Shown: positions 53,788-62,818, counted from the first letter of the stretch. The stretch is DNA of 64,000 nucleotides from Yoonia sp034652275 (GCF_034652275.1 NZ_JAXIWG010000002.1:496001-560000); one strand, 5' to 3'. Notes: generated by a model from the letters alone, not told the origin. Translations and numbers: made by a program.

Positions 53788-55068
53788 CTATTCTCCCGGA
53801 ACGAGGGTTGCGGACGGCATTTTGCGATCCATGATTTTGGCGGCGACAAGGGCCGCAGCGATGAAAAGGCTGGCTTCGAAAAGGAACACGGCACCAAAGG
53901 CCTGCGTATCGGTCAGGGACAGGCGCAGGACATCGGCCATGGCCGCGCCCAGCAGCCCGCCGAAACCGGCAGCGATGGCTTGCGCCGCGCCCCACAGTCC
54001 CATCCGCGTGCCTTCGCGCCGCTCACGGCCTTGTCCGGCCAGCGCCATCATCGACCCGATGGCGGCGACAGCGAACATGCCGTTGAAGAAACCCAAGGTG
54101 ACGACAGCAGGCAGGATCGGCGCGCCCGGCCCCACAGGTCCCAGCAGCGTGATGATGGCCAGCGCACCCGCCGACCCCAGACAGCCCGCGACGACCCAGT
54201 TGCGCAAGGCCCCGATTTTCAGCCCTGTCGCCATGATGCCCACGGTCAGCATGCCGATGAACACCCCGCCATTCTGCGCACCCGAGAGCGACGTGGTCTG
54301 CCCCGGTGTCAGGCCAAAGACCAGACCGGCATAGGGTTCAAGGATCAGCTCCTGCATGAAATAGGCGGTCATCGCCAGAAACACGAACAGCGTGAAATTG
54401 CGCGCCTTCGGTTCGGCCCAGACCTCTGCCAGCCCTTCGCGGAAGGGGGTGGGGTCAGGTTCGCGGGTGACTTTCAAGCCCCGCTCGACCCCCCAGACGG
54501 CCAGACAGGTCACGGCGATGGCAATCAGGACGACGGCAGCCAAGATCTCGATCAGGCGCAGCGGGGTGTAGGGGTCAATCAGTTTGCCGACGATTCCCGC
54601 TGTCATGGCGATCCCGAAGATCATCATCAGCCAGGTGATCGTCGCCGCCGCTGCGCGCCGGTGCGGGGCGGTGGTGGTGGCGAGCAGGGCCAGCAGTGAC
54701 GTGCCCGACGCGCCGACGCCCACGCCGATCAGCGCATAGGCGGCGATGGATAGGATCATGCCCCACAGAAACGAGGCTTCCAGCACCATCAACCCGACCG
54801 TCGCAGCCAAGGCACCAATGCCCAGCGCCACCATCCCGCCGATGATCCAGCGTGTGCGCTGCCCGCCTGCATCGGAGGCATGGCCCCACTTGGGCCGCGA
54901 CATCTGCACACCATAATGTAGCGCCACCAGCAGGCCGGGGATCACCGCAGGCAGGGCGAGTTCAACGACCATCAGCCTGTTCAGTGTCGAGGTCATCAGC
55001 ACGACAATCGCGCCCAGCGCCATCTGCACCAGACCCAACCGGAAAATCTGCGCCCATGTCAGCGTCAT
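53788..55068 (-). CDS. bch2: PucC-family transporter (Bch2/ORF428)
   Basis: 426 residues from the ATG that overlaps the bchG stop (ATGA); about twelve membrane helices of the MFS-related PucC/LhaA/BCH2 family, with YGVQMSRPKWGHASDAGGQR near the N-terminus and GASGTSLLALLATTTAPHRR in the fourth-fifth helix region. Family members help assemble light-harvesting complexes or deliver pigment. The place between bchG and bchP identifies it as the ORF428 type. Confidence 0.92.
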   Translation of the reverse strand: MTLTWAQIFRLGLVQMALGAIVVLMTSTLNRLMVVELALPAVIPGLLVALHYGVQMSRPKWGHASDAGGQRTRWIIGGMVALGIGALAATVGLMVLEASFLWGMILSIAAYALIGVGVGASGTSLLALLATTTAPHRRAAAATITWLMMIFGIAMTAGIVGKLIDPYTPLRLIEILAAVVLIAIAVTCLAVWGVERGLKVTREPDPTPFREGLAEVWAEPKARNFTLFVFLAMTAYFMQELILEPYAGLVFGLTPGQTTSLSGAQNGGVFIGMLTVGIMATGLKIGALRNWVVAGCLGSAGALAIITLLGPVGPGAPILPAVVTLGFFNGMFAVAAIGSMMALAGQGRERREGTRMGLWGAAQAIAAGFGGLLGAAMADVLRLSLTDTQAFGAVFLFEASLFIAAALVAAKIMDRKMPSATLVPGE

Positions 55069-55976
55069 GCCATCGACCCCAGTGCTGTCGCGGCGATCAT
55101 CATGCCGCTGATGTAGAACAGGATGCCCATGCCCTGATACCATTGCGCCTTGCCCAAAGGATCGCGCAGCAGCACCCGCATCGCGGCCAGTTGCACGGCC
55201 AGCATCGCGACGATGCCCAGCGCATGGAAGGCAAAGCCCCAATAGGCCAGCAACCCGATCACCGCGACCTGCGGCACCGCCATCACCCAGCAGGCGACGC
55301 GGGCGGCGCAGTCTGGCCCCAGCGTGACGGGCAAGGATCGCAGGCCCATCGCGCGGTCGCCTTCGACCGCCTTGAAATCGTTCAGCGTCATGATCCCATG
55401 CGCGCCCAACCCGTAAAGGACGGCGATCACGATGACGGAAACACTCGGCGCACCTGATGTCAGGATCGCGGCGCCCGTGATCCACGGAAGCGTCTCATAG
55501 GCCAGCCCGCAGAGCGCCGGCCCCCAAAGGCCCGATTTCTTGGCGCGTACCGGTTCCGCCGAATAGGCCCATGCCGCGACCACCGCGAGGATCGTCGCGC
55601 CAAACACCCAAGGCCCCAAGCTATAGCCAACGGCCAGCCCTAGCGCTGTCATTGCCAGTGCGATCCACAGGCCCCAGCGCCCCGGTATCCGGCCAGACGG
55701 AATAGGGCGATCCGGTTCGTTGATCGCATCGACATGCCGGTCACACCAGTCGTTCGCGGCCTGACTCATGCCGCAGACGATAGGTCCAGCCAGCAGGACA
55801 CCCAACAGGACCAGCGTCCAGTTGCCCGTAAAACCGACGCCAGACGACACCACCCCGCAAAGCAACGCCCACATCGGCGGGAACCATGTCACAGGTTTGA
55901 TCAGCCGCAACATCGCCTTTGGCTCGGGCCAGCGGCGCAGCGGGTGATTTACCTCGAGATCGGACATAATGCTCAT
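55065..55976 (-). CDS. bchG: Bacteriochlorophyll synthase
   Basis: 303 residues (or 300 from a second ATG at 55967). UbiA prenyltransferase fold with the Mg-diphosphate motif NDWCDRHVDAINEPDRPIPS and the second motif NDFKAVEGDRAMGLRSLP. It esterifies bacteriochlorophyllide with geranylgeranyl diphosphate in the membrane. No clear ribosome site is seen, and a PpsR-type box ends three bases before the first ATG, so the second ATG or a leaderless start is possible. First gene of the bchG-bch2-bchP-idi operon. Confidence 0.95.
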   Translation of the reverse strand: MSIMSDLEVNHPLRRWPEPKAMLRLIKPVTWFPPMWALLCGVVSSGVGFTGNWTLVLLGVLLAGPIVCGMSQAANDWCDRHVDAINEPDRPIPSGRIPGRWGLWIALAMTALGLAVGYSLGPWVFGATILAVVAAWAYSAEPVRAKKSGLWGPALCGLAYETLPWITGAAILTSGAPSVSVIVIAVLYGLGAHGIMTLNDFKAVEGDRAMGLRSLPVTLGPDCAARVACWVMAVPQVAVIGLLAYWGFAFHALGIVAMLAVQLAAMRVLLRDPLGKAQWYQGMGILFYISGMMIAATALGSMA

Positions 55977-55978
55977 AC

Positions 55979-55996
55979 TGTCAGTTTAGAGTGACA
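55979..55996. promoter_or_regulatory. PpsR/CrtJ box 1
   Basis: TGTCAGTTTAGAGTGACA fits TGT-N12-ACA, the binding site of the aerobic repressor PpsR/CrtJ, directly upstream of bchG. A second box lies 17 bases further up. Confidence 0.85.
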
Positions 55997-56013
55997 TAAT
56001 GCGACAGAGCAAG

Positions 56014-56031
56014 TGTAAACTAAAGCTGACA
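56014..56031. promoter_or_regulatory. PpsR/CrtJ box 2
   Basis: TGTAAACTAAAGCTGACA fits TGT-N12-ACA. Together with box 1 it forms a larger imperfect inverted repeat (CTGTCAG...CTGACAG), as expected for cooperative binding of two dimers. Confidence 0.85.
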
Positions 56032-56107
56032 GTGCGCCAATCGGTCGCGTCAAGAGGGGCGCGGCGGTTGCCACAAAACCGCAAACCGATCAAGTCCCCC
56101 GTGCCGA

Positions 56108-56121
56108 CCACCGTACGGTGG
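56108..56121. promoter_or_regulatory. Perfect 14-bp palindrome, possible operator
   Basis: CCACCGTACGGTGG lies in the gap between bchG and the unknown gene at 56221. Perfect symmetry suggests a dimeric protein site, but no regulator is identified. Confidence 0.4.
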
Positions 56122-56220
56122 GTATTTTGACAAGAATTACGGTTTACGATCTTGTCGCATTGCAGCGCCTGCATCCGCGCTGACGGCCTTTCCAACGCGA
56201 CCCCAAGTGGAACAGTTCCG

Positions 56221-56616
56221 ATGACAGATATCCTTGTCCCGGCCGATCCGGCCGATCTGATCGACCGGATCGTCGGCTTGCAGCTGCGTATCGACACAAC
56301 GGATGATCCGGTGCTGCAAACCGAACTCCGCCGCAAACATGCGCTGTTGTTACGTCTTGCAGACAGGATCATGCCGCCGGATGACAGGTTGCAGGATCTG
56401 GTCCATCAACTGGGTGACGCCCGCCGGGATCTGAGGACATTGGTCATTGATTTGCAGGCCTGCGATTCCCGCAAGGATTATGGCGTCGGCTTTGTGGCTT
56501 TGTCACAAGCCATGCTTGCGGCCATCATTTCTGCTGAAGAGGCGCGCGCGGGGATCAACCTTTGCTTTGCACGGCTTGGCGAGGGGCCAGTCGGCGATAT
56601 GCTGCACGAACCGTGA
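56221..56616 (+). CDS. Unknown soluble protein upstream of motB
   Basis: 131 residues beginning MTDILVPADPADLIDRIVGL, mostly helical, without a signal peptide or membrane helix. No family recognised. The start is chosen as the ATG at 56221; an upstream in-frame ATG (56152) would add residues that look non-coding. It is codirectional with the flagellar genes, with an 81-base gap to motB, so a motility-related or regulatory role is possible but unproved. Confidence 0.65.
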   Translation: MTDILVPADPADLIDRIVGLQLRIDTTDDPVLQTELRRKHALLLRLADRIMPPDDRLQDLVHQLGDARRDLRTLVIDLQACDSRKDYGVGFVALSQAMLAAIISAEEARAGINLCFARLGEGPVGDMLHEP

Positions 56617-56638
56617 AGATTTTACGCGTATTGCAACG

Positions 56639-56653
56639 TTAAGCCTGCTTTCA
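56639..56653 (+). promoter_or_regulatory. CtrA-like box before motB
   Basis: TTAA-GCCTGCT-TTCA resembles the CtrA consensus TTAA-N7-TTAA with one difference, 44 bases before motB. Confidence 0.4.
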
Positions 56654-56697
56654 CATTTGCGCGGTTAGACCTCGGGCCAGGTGGCAGAGGTGGCAAG

Positions 56698-57537
56698 ATG
56701 GCTAAAGGGGCGAATACGCCGACGATCATCAAACGCAAAAAGGTGATCGCCGGTGGCGGGCATCATGGCGGCGCTTGGAAAGTCGCCTACGCGGACTTTG
56801 TGACCGCTATGATGGCGTTTTTCATGCTGATGTGGTTGTTGAACGCGACGACTGAACAGCAACGCAAAGGCATCGCCGACTACTTCGCCCCGACGATTCC
56901 GATTAACAGAATATCCGGCGGTGGCAGTGGTGCTTTCGGCGGTGACAGTGTGTTTACCGACGAAACGCTGTCGCAAAGCGGTACCGGCGCGGCGCAACCG
57001 ACGCTTGGGGCCATGCCCGTCCGCACCGAGGACGAGGCGGCGCAGGATGCGGCCGATGCCGCGCAAGTCGCGGCCCTTCAACAGATAGAGGCAATTCTGA
57101 TGGGGCAGGGTGGCGAAAGCCTGATCTCGGAACTGGCGTTGCGGCATGTTGTGACCCGTCTTACGGACCAAGGTTTGGTCATCGAGATCTTCGATCTGCC
57201 GGACACGCAGCTTTTTACCGACAACACCAGCGATCCGAACCCCGTGATGATGGAGATTGCCGCGCTCCTTGCCCGCCTTTTCGCAAGCGTCAGCAATCCT
57301 GTCACCGTGACGGCCCATCTTAGCGCACGGCCGGTTCCATTGCGTGATGATGGCGTCTGGGGCCTGTCGCAGGATCGCGCGACGGCTATGCGTGTGATGT
57401 TACAGGATGGTGGGCTTAACCCGTTGCGGATCGTACGGCAGATTGCCGCCGGCGACCGGCAGCCCGCCGTTGCTGACACCACTGCGGCCCGCAACAACAG
57501 GCTCGAAGTGATCCTGCTGCGATCAGATATCCGATAG
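56698..57537 (+). CDS. motB: Flagellar motor protein MotB
   Basis: 279 residues. N-terminal HHGGAWKVAYADFVTAMMAF is the MotB signature with the proton-carrying Asp, followed by the single membrane helix and a Gly/Ser-rich periplasmic linker. The C-terminal OmpA-like domain is divergent (VTVTAHLSARPVPLRDD, GLSQDRATAMRVML) as often in alphaproteobacteria. It anchors the stator to peptidoglycan. MotA is not adjacent within the window. Confidence 0.94.
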   Translation: MAKGANTPTIIKRKKVIAGGGHHGGAWKVAYADFVTAMMAFFMLMWLLNATTEQQRKGIADYFAPTIPINRISGGGSGAFGGDSVFTDETLSQSGTGAAQPTLGAMPVRTEDEAAQDAADAAQVAALQQIEAILMGQGGESLISELALRHVVTRLTDQGLVIEIFDLPDTQLFTDNTSDPNPVMMEIAALLARLFASVSNPVTVTAHLSARPVPLRDDGVWGLSQDRATAMRVMLQDGGLNPLRIVRQIAAGDRQPAVADTTAARNNRLEVILLRSDIR

Positions 57538-57559
57538 AATATGGTTTGGATTTTAGCCG

Positions 57560-57574
57560 TTAGGGCGATGTTAA
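57560..57574 (+). promoter_or_regulatory. CtrA-like box before flgE
   Basis: TTAG-GGCGATG-TTAA matches the CtrA consensus TTAA-N7-TTAA except one base, 56 bases before flgE. Confidence 0.45.
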
Positions 57575-57630
57575 GACGCGGCCCGTATCCCGATAGAAGT
57601 GATTGACCCAAGCGTCGGAAAGGCCCCTGA

Positions 57631-58959
57631 ATGAGCATATCCTCCTCCATGAACGCGAGCGTTTCGGGGCTCGCTGCAAACGCGTCCCGGCTTGCGACGA
57701 TTTCCGACAATATCGCCAATTCATCGACCTTTGGCTATAAACGGGCGGTCACTGATTTTGAATCGATGGTCATTGAAAGCGGGCGGGGAACATATTCGGC
57801 AGGTGGCGTGCGCACCAGCGTGACGCGCCTGATCGACGAACGCGGTGCTTTGGTCACGACCTCCAATCCGACCGACCTTGCCGTGCGGGGGCGGGGCCTG
57901 TTGCCCGTGACGACCGCCACAGCCGTTGCTGTTGGCAACGGGGAAAACCCGCTTTTGCTGACGACAACGGGGTCGTTCCGCCCCGACGCCCAAGGCTTTC
58001 TTGTCAGTCCGGGCGGGCTTGTCCTGCTTGGTGTGCCTGCACTCGCCGATGGAACGATCCCGAACTATCCGCGCGATTCGATCGATGGTCTTGTCCCTGT
58101 GCAGATTAACGCAAACCAGTTCGCTGGCGAAGCCACCACCCGGATTAGCGTTGCCGTCAATCTGCCCGCGACCTCTACGCGAGAGGGTGCGCCGGGCGAT
58201 TCCGAGACGTTATCGGTCGAATACTTCGATAACTTGGGCGCGTCCTCGAACCTGACATTCAACTTCACGCCGACCGTTCCGGCGAACGGTGCATCGAACA
58301 CCTGGACGATGCAGATCCGCGACAGTGAAAGCGATGTAGATGCCGATGGAATCCCTGATTTGGTCGGCGAATACACACTGGTCTTTGACGCGTCCCGCGG
58401 CGGCGGGGGCACATTGGCAAGCGTTTCAAACACCGCTGCCGCCCTTGGCGGGCCATACGACCCCGCGACAGGCAGCCTTACGATTGCCGTCAATGGCGGC
58501 CCGATGGAGATTGTGATCGGCGAATTGGGCAGTTCGATCGGCTTGACGCAGTTGTCGGATGCATTCGCGCCGGTGTCGATTTCAAAGAACGGCACTCCGG
58601 TGGGAAGCCTGACCTCGATCGAAGTTGACCGCAACGGGTTTGTCCGTGCCTCTTTCGATATCGGGATCAACCGTATCTTGTATCAGATTCCGCTGGTCGA
58701 TGTTCCCAATGTCAACGGTTTGGAAACGCTTGATCAGCAGAGTTTTCGTGTGACGCCGACCAGCGGAACATTCTTCCTTTGGGACGCAGGCGACGGGCCC
58801 ACTGGCGACATCGTCAGCTACGCCAGAGAAGAATCAGCCACCGACGTCGCCGGCGAACTGACAGACCTGATCCAGACGCAGCGAGCGTATTCTTCAAACG
58901 CGAAGGTGATTCAGACCGTGGACGAAATGCTTCAGGAAACGACGAACATCAAACGCTAA
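57631..58959 (+). CDS. flgE: Flagellar hook protein FlgE
   Basis: 442 residues. The N-terminal rod/hook motif SGLAANASRLATISDNIANS and the C-terminal LTDLIQTQRAYSSNAKVIQT form the conserved terminal helices; the centre has the FlgE D2 domain (VSVEYFDNLGASSNLTF-like stretch SVEYFDNLGASSNL). It polymerises into the hook after export by the flagellar type III system. Heads the flgE-flgK-flgL-flgI run. Confidence 0.95.
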   Translation: MSISSSMNASVSGLAANASRLATISDNIANSSTFGYKRAVTDFESMVIESGRGTYSAGGVRTSVTRLIDERGALVTTSNPTDLAVRGRGLLPVTTATAVAVGNGENPLLLTTTGSFRPDAQGFLVSPGGLVLLGVPALADGTIPNYPRDSIDGLVPVQINANQFAGEATTRISVAVNLPATSTREGAPGDSETLSVEYFDNLGASSNLTFNFTPTVPANGASNTWTMQIRDSESDVDADGIPDLVGEYTLVFDASRGGGGTLASVSNTAAALGGPYDPATGSLTIAVNGGPMEIVIGELGSSIGLTQLSDAFAPVSISKNGTPVGSLTSIEVDRNGFVRASFDIGINRILYQIPLVDVPNVNGLETLDQQSFRVTPTSGTFFLWDAGDGPTGDIVSYAREESATDVAGELTDLIQTQRAYSSNAKVIQTVDEMLQETTNIKR

Positions 58960-58977
58960 TCGTAGGAAGCGATCCCC

Positions 58978-60426
58978 ATGAGCATTTCCAGCGCCCTCAA
59001 TAATGCCGTGACTGGCCTGACCGCATCCTCAAGATTGGCAGAGGTGGTGTCATCCAACCTCTCCAATGCCCTGACCGAAGGATATGGACGCCGCGACGTG
59101 ACCCTCTCGGCCGCACAGGTCGGCGGCAAAGGAGGAGGTGTGCGCATCGAAGGGATCACGCGGTTTTCTGATCCGGGCCTGCTTGCCGACCGGCGGCTGG
59201 CCGACGCAGCCCTAACGGCAGCGCAGCGCAGCGCGAACGCCCTCGTGCGCCTCGAGACAAGCTTTGGTGGCGTTGATGGCAGCACGGGACTTGCCGCGCG
59301 TTACGCAGCTTTCGAGCAGGCCCTGATCAGTGCTAGCAGTGACCCAGCATCGCCCACGCGGCTCACCGCTGCCGTGTCCCGCCTGTCGGACGTCGCAATG
59401 ACCCTGCAGGCCCAGACTCGCAGCACCCAATCCTTGCGCCAAGAAGCCGATGCCGCAATCAAGAACGACATCGAAAGGCTGAACCGTGGCTTGCAGCAGG
59501 TCGCAGATCTGAACAAAGACGTCTTAAGGATCAAGGCTGCAGGCAATGATCCGTCCGGGCTACTTGATGCGCGCCAGCAGATTATTGATGACATTGCGAC
59601 GATTTTACCTGTGCGCGAAGTGATGCGCGACAACGGTACTGTGGGGCTGATGACGACAAATGGAACGACACTCCTTGATGGGCGGCCGGTTCAGTTTGGG
59701 TTCGAACCGACGCCGACGATCACCGCCGACATGACCTTGGCCTCTGGTGCGCTTTCGGGTGTGACTTTGGACAATCAGCCGCTTGATCCGCTGACAGGGA
59801 TAGGGCGGCTTGGCGGCGGGTCGCTTGGTGCGGCCTTCATCACAAGGGATGTAACATTGGTCGAAACCCAGCAGGGCCTTGACCATATTGCGGCGGATCT
59901 GATCTCGCGGTTTCAGGATCCGAATCTTGACCCCACAATTGTTGCGGGTTTGCCCGGCATCCTGACCGATGAAGCAGGCCCTCTTGATCTAGCAGATCTC
60001 GTCGGGTTGGCTGGACGCATTGCTGTCGCCGCGTCGATCGATCCTGCCAGAGGTGGCGACCCGAGCCTTTTGCGCGACGGCTTGTATGCTACGCTACCGG
60101 GGCCCAGCGGCGATAGCGCACAACTAGATAGATGGCTTAGCGCACTCGTGTCGCCCCGGTCCGACGTTCCGGGCGCAAGTGTGCGATCTGTCGCCGGTCG
60201 GATCGCTGATTTTGCTGCCGATATCGGGACGCGGCGGTTGACCGCAGAAGAGGCCGTCAGTTTCTCGGCTGCGAGATGGGACAATCTGCGCGTGGCGGAA
60301 CTGGCGAACGGTGTCGATACAGACTTTGAATTGCAGGTACTTTTACGGGTCGAACAAGCATATGCCGCGAACGCGAGAGTAATCGAGACTGTCAACCTCA
60401 TGATGCAACGCCTGATGGAGATCTGA
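58978..60426 (+). CDS. flgK: Flagellar hook-associated protein 1 FlgK
   Basis: 482 residues. N-terminal SALNNAVTGLTASSRLAEVV and SNALTEGYGRRDVTLS, C-terminal LLRVEQAYAANARVIETVNL, both typical of FlgK. It is the first junction protein between hook and filament. Starts 18 bases after flgE; flgL follows after two bases. Confidence 0.94.
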   Translation: MSISSALNNAVTGLTASSRLAEVVSSNLSNALTEGYGRRDVTLSAAQVGGKGGGVRIEGITRFSDPGLLADRRLADAALTAAQRSANALVRLETSFGGVDGSTGLAARYAAFEQALISASSDPASPTRLTAAVSRLSDVAMTLQAQTRSTQSLRQEADAAIKNDIERLNRGLQQVADLNKDVLRIKAAGNDPSGLLDARQQIIDDIATILPVREVMRDNGTVGLMTTNGTTLLDGRPVQFGFEPTPTITADMTLASGALSGVTLDNQPLDPLTGIGRLGGGSLGAAFITRDVTLVETQQGLDHIAADLISRFQDPNLDPTIVAGLPGILTDEAGPLDLADLVGLAGRIAVAASIDPARGGDPSLLRDGLYATLPGPSGDSAQLDRWLSALVSPRSDVPGASVRSVAGRIADFAADIGTRRLTAEEAVSFSAARWDNLRVAELANGVDTDFELQVLLRVEQAYAANARVIETVNLMMQRLMEI

Positions 60427-60428
60427 AG

Positions 60429-61433
60429 ATGTCGGTAACCCGTGTCGGTGATATGGCGCAACAGTTCCTGTCTCAGCGTGCTGGCGGGGCGATCAAATCT
60501 GATCTGCTTCGCTTGTCCAACAGCCTGTCTTCGGGGCGCGTCGACGACATTCCGCGCCATTTGAATGGCGAGACGGCGCGGTTTACCGGCATTACGCACA
60601 AGCTCGCACAGATCGAGGGTTTTCGGCTAGTAGGGCGTGAAACAGGCCAGATGCTGGATGGTATCCAGACAGTGTTGGGGCGGGTAGATTCTGCACGGTC
60701 GCAACTGGCGGGCCAGATCCTGCTGGTCAGTGACAGCAGCACTGCCGCACAGGTCGACGACGCTGCGCGCCTTGCGCGGGGTGCATTCGACACAATGGTT
60801 AGCGCCTTAAACACCCGGCTGGCAGATCGTGCCATTCTCAGCGGTCGTGATGTGCAGACGACGCCGCTTCTGGCCGCCGACGCGATGATGGCCGATCTTC
60901 AGGCGGCTATTGGCGCCGACCGGACGTTTGCAGGGATTGAAGCAGCGGTGACGTCTTGGTTTGACGACCCGCTCGGTGGATTTGCTGTCGCTGGTTATCA
61001 AGGCGACACTGGCGCCACGTTGCAGCGCCAGGTTTCGCAGGATCAGCGGATCAATATATCCGCGCGTGCGGACGACCCCGCGATCAGGGCCACGCTCAAG
61101 GCTGTCGCCCTCGCGGCGGTGACCAGTGACTTGCCGGGTTTGGGTGACATGGCGAAAATGCGCCTCGTTCAGGCATCTGGGGGGCTCTTGTTCGGAGCTG
61201 CGTCGCAAATCGTTGCCATGCAGTCGCGGGTTGGATCGGCACAAGCGGTTCTTGCCGAAACGCAGGCCGAATTGGCGGCGCAAGAGACGGGACTGCAGAT
61301 GGCTGTCAACGACCTGATCTTGGCCGATCCGTTCGATACAGCCACGCGGCTTCAAAGCGTGCAACTTCAGCTGGAGACGCACTATAGCGTCGTTGGCCGC
61401 TTGTCGCAGCTCAGCCTGTTGAGGTTCATTTGA
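60429..61433 (+). CDS. flgL: Flagellar hook-associated protein 3 FlgL
   Basis: 334 residues of the flagellin-like fold. N-terminal VGDMAQQFLSQRAGGAIKSD and LSNSLSSGRVDDI; C-terminal coiled region SRVGSAQAVLAETQAELAAQ. It is the second hook-filament junction protein. Its stop overlaps the flgI start (TGATG). Confidence 0.9.
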   Translation: MSVTRVGDMAQQFLSQRAGGAIKSDLLRLSNSLSSGRVDDIPRHLNGETARFTGITHKLAQIEGFRLVGRETGQMLDGIQTVLGRVDSARSQLAGQILLVSDSSTAAQVDDAARLARGAFDTMVSALNTRLADRAILSGRDVQTTPLLAADAMMADLQAAIGADRTFAGIEAAVTSWFDDPLGGFAVAGYQGDTGATLQRQVSQDQRINISARADDPAIRATLKAVALAAVTSDLPGLGDMAKMRLVQASGGLLFGAASQIVAMQSRVGSAQAVLAETQAELAAQETGLQMAVNDLILADPFDTATRLQSVQLQLETHYSVVGRLSQLSLLRFI

Positions 61434-62539
61434 TGCGTCAGTTAACTTTCGGTATCGCGATCTTTGCGCTGATAGTGCCGCAAGGACTGTCTGCCTCTCC
61501 GATCCGCATCAAGGATCTTGTCGAATTCGACGGGGTCCGATCCAACGATTTGGTGGGCTATGGGCTTGTGGTTGGGCTGAACGGCACTGGCGACGGGCTC
61601 CGCAACTCTCCGTTTACAGAGGAAATTCTCAGCAATACGCTGGAACGGCTTGGCGTGAATGTCTCTGGTGAACAGTTTCGGCCAAGGAATGTCGCGGCCG
61701 TGCTGGTGACCGCCAGTCTTCCGCCATTTGCGCGCGCGGGCAGCCCCATGGATGTGACGGTCTCGGCAATCGGCGATGCGAATAGCCTGCTGGGTGGCAC
61801 ATTGATCATGACGCCACTGAATGCCGCAGATGGTGACATCTACGCTGTCGCGCAGGGAACCATCATTGCCGGCGGTGCTTCTGCGACAGGCGACGGGGCG
61901 GCTGTGATCACCGGTGTCCCGACTTCAGGTGTGATCCCATCTGGCGGCACAATCGAAAAAGAGGTTGCTTTCGACTTCACTGGTTTGACGCGTTTGCGCC
62001 TTGCGCTTCGGACACCCGATTTCACAACCGCGGGCCGCATCGAGCAAGCAATCAACCATCATTTCGGCGGTCATGTCGCACTGATGCAGGACGCCGGTAC
62101 TGTAGAGTTGAATATCGCCGCAACACGGATGTCGTCCCCTGCCCATGTTCTGGGCAGGATCGAGAATATCCTTGTCGAACCTGAACGGCGCGCCCGCGTC
62201 GTCGTTGATCAGCGGTCAGGAACCATCGTCATGGGCGAAGACGTCAGGATCAGCCGCGTCGCTGTCAGCCAAGGCAATCTGACGCTGCGCATACAGGAAG
62301 CGCCGCTGGTCGTGCAGCCCAATCCTTTTGCCGCAGGGGAGACCGTTGTTGTCCCACGCACCGGGGTCGATCTGCAGCAGGAACCGGGAATCGGGCTTGC
62401 AGAGGTTCCGGGCGGTACATCGCTAAGCGAGGTCGTCGCAGGCCTGAACGCACTTGGCGTTGCCCCTCGGGACATGATCGACATCCTGAAAAGCATCAAG
62501 GCAAGCGGCGCTTTGCATGCCGAGTTTATTGTTCGCTAG
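61433..62539 (+). CDS. flgI: Flagellar P-ring protein FlgI
   Basis: 368 residues with a signal peptide (about 1-20, ...QGLSA). The mature protein begins SPIRIKDLVEFDGVRSNDLV and has GYGLVVGLNGTGDG, NVAAVLVTASLPPFARAG and ISRVAVSQGNLTL, all FlgI landmarks; it ends LKSIKASGALHAEFIVR. It forms the P-ring around the rod in the periplasm. FlgH is not adjacent. Confidence 0.96.
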   Translation: MRQLTFGIAIFALIVPQGLSASPIRIKDLVEFDGVRSNDLVGYGLVVGLNGTGDGLRNSPFTEEILSNTLERLGVNVSGEQFRPRNVAAVLVTASLPPFARAGSPMDVTVSAIGDANSLLGGTLIMTPLNAADGDIYAVAQGTIIAGGASATGDGAAVITGVPTSGVIPSGGTIEKEVAFDFTGLTRLRLALRTPDFTTAGRIEQAINHHFGGHVALMQDAGTVELNIAATRMSSPAHVLGRIENILVEPERRARVVVDQRSGTIVMGEDVRISRVAVSQGNLTLRIQEAPLVVQPNPFAAGETVVVPRTGVDLQQEPGIGLAEVPGGTSLSEVVAGLNALGVAPRDMIDILKSIKASGALHAEFIVR

Positions 62540-62599
62540 CCACGCAACAAGAACGGGTTCCGGTATCCTGATCAGCTCTGGTCTTGGTATCAATCTGTA

Positions 62600-62818
62600 C
62601 CTGAAAGGCCTCCCAGCGATGTGTTGCGGTATGTTTGACGAAATTGGCCTGCATTACAAAAAGGACAGGTGCGGCAGAGCATCATCGTCCAAGCAATCGG
62701 GGGCACACCCAAGCCAGTTAAACGCTCAAGTGGCAGTCGATTGATGCTGACGCATGTTCTTATTTGCGCGCGATGTGCCGCGAATGCGTCGCAGCCGTTC
62801 CACCCTTACATTGTTTAG
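62600..62818 (+). pseudogene. Probable IS66-family TnpC transposase remnant
   Basis: The 275-base gap between flgI and fliP has no intact gene. One frame (62600 on, with a stop at 62636) reads VLRYV-stop-RNWPAL, then SIIVQAIGGTPKPVKRSS, then RLMLTHVLICARCAAN. This follows the order of IS66 TnpC proteins (VIR.VRPK..C, VVQAP.P..PI.RG, LLAHVLVSKYADHLPLYRQ). The likeness is by eye, over a short stretch, and the reading frame is broken. Confidence 0.42.

Noticed and set aside
53788..55485. 565-codon version of the bch2 frame
   Set aside because: The extra N-terminus overlaps bchG in another frame and has no family likeness; the ATG overlapping the bchG stop gives the normal length.
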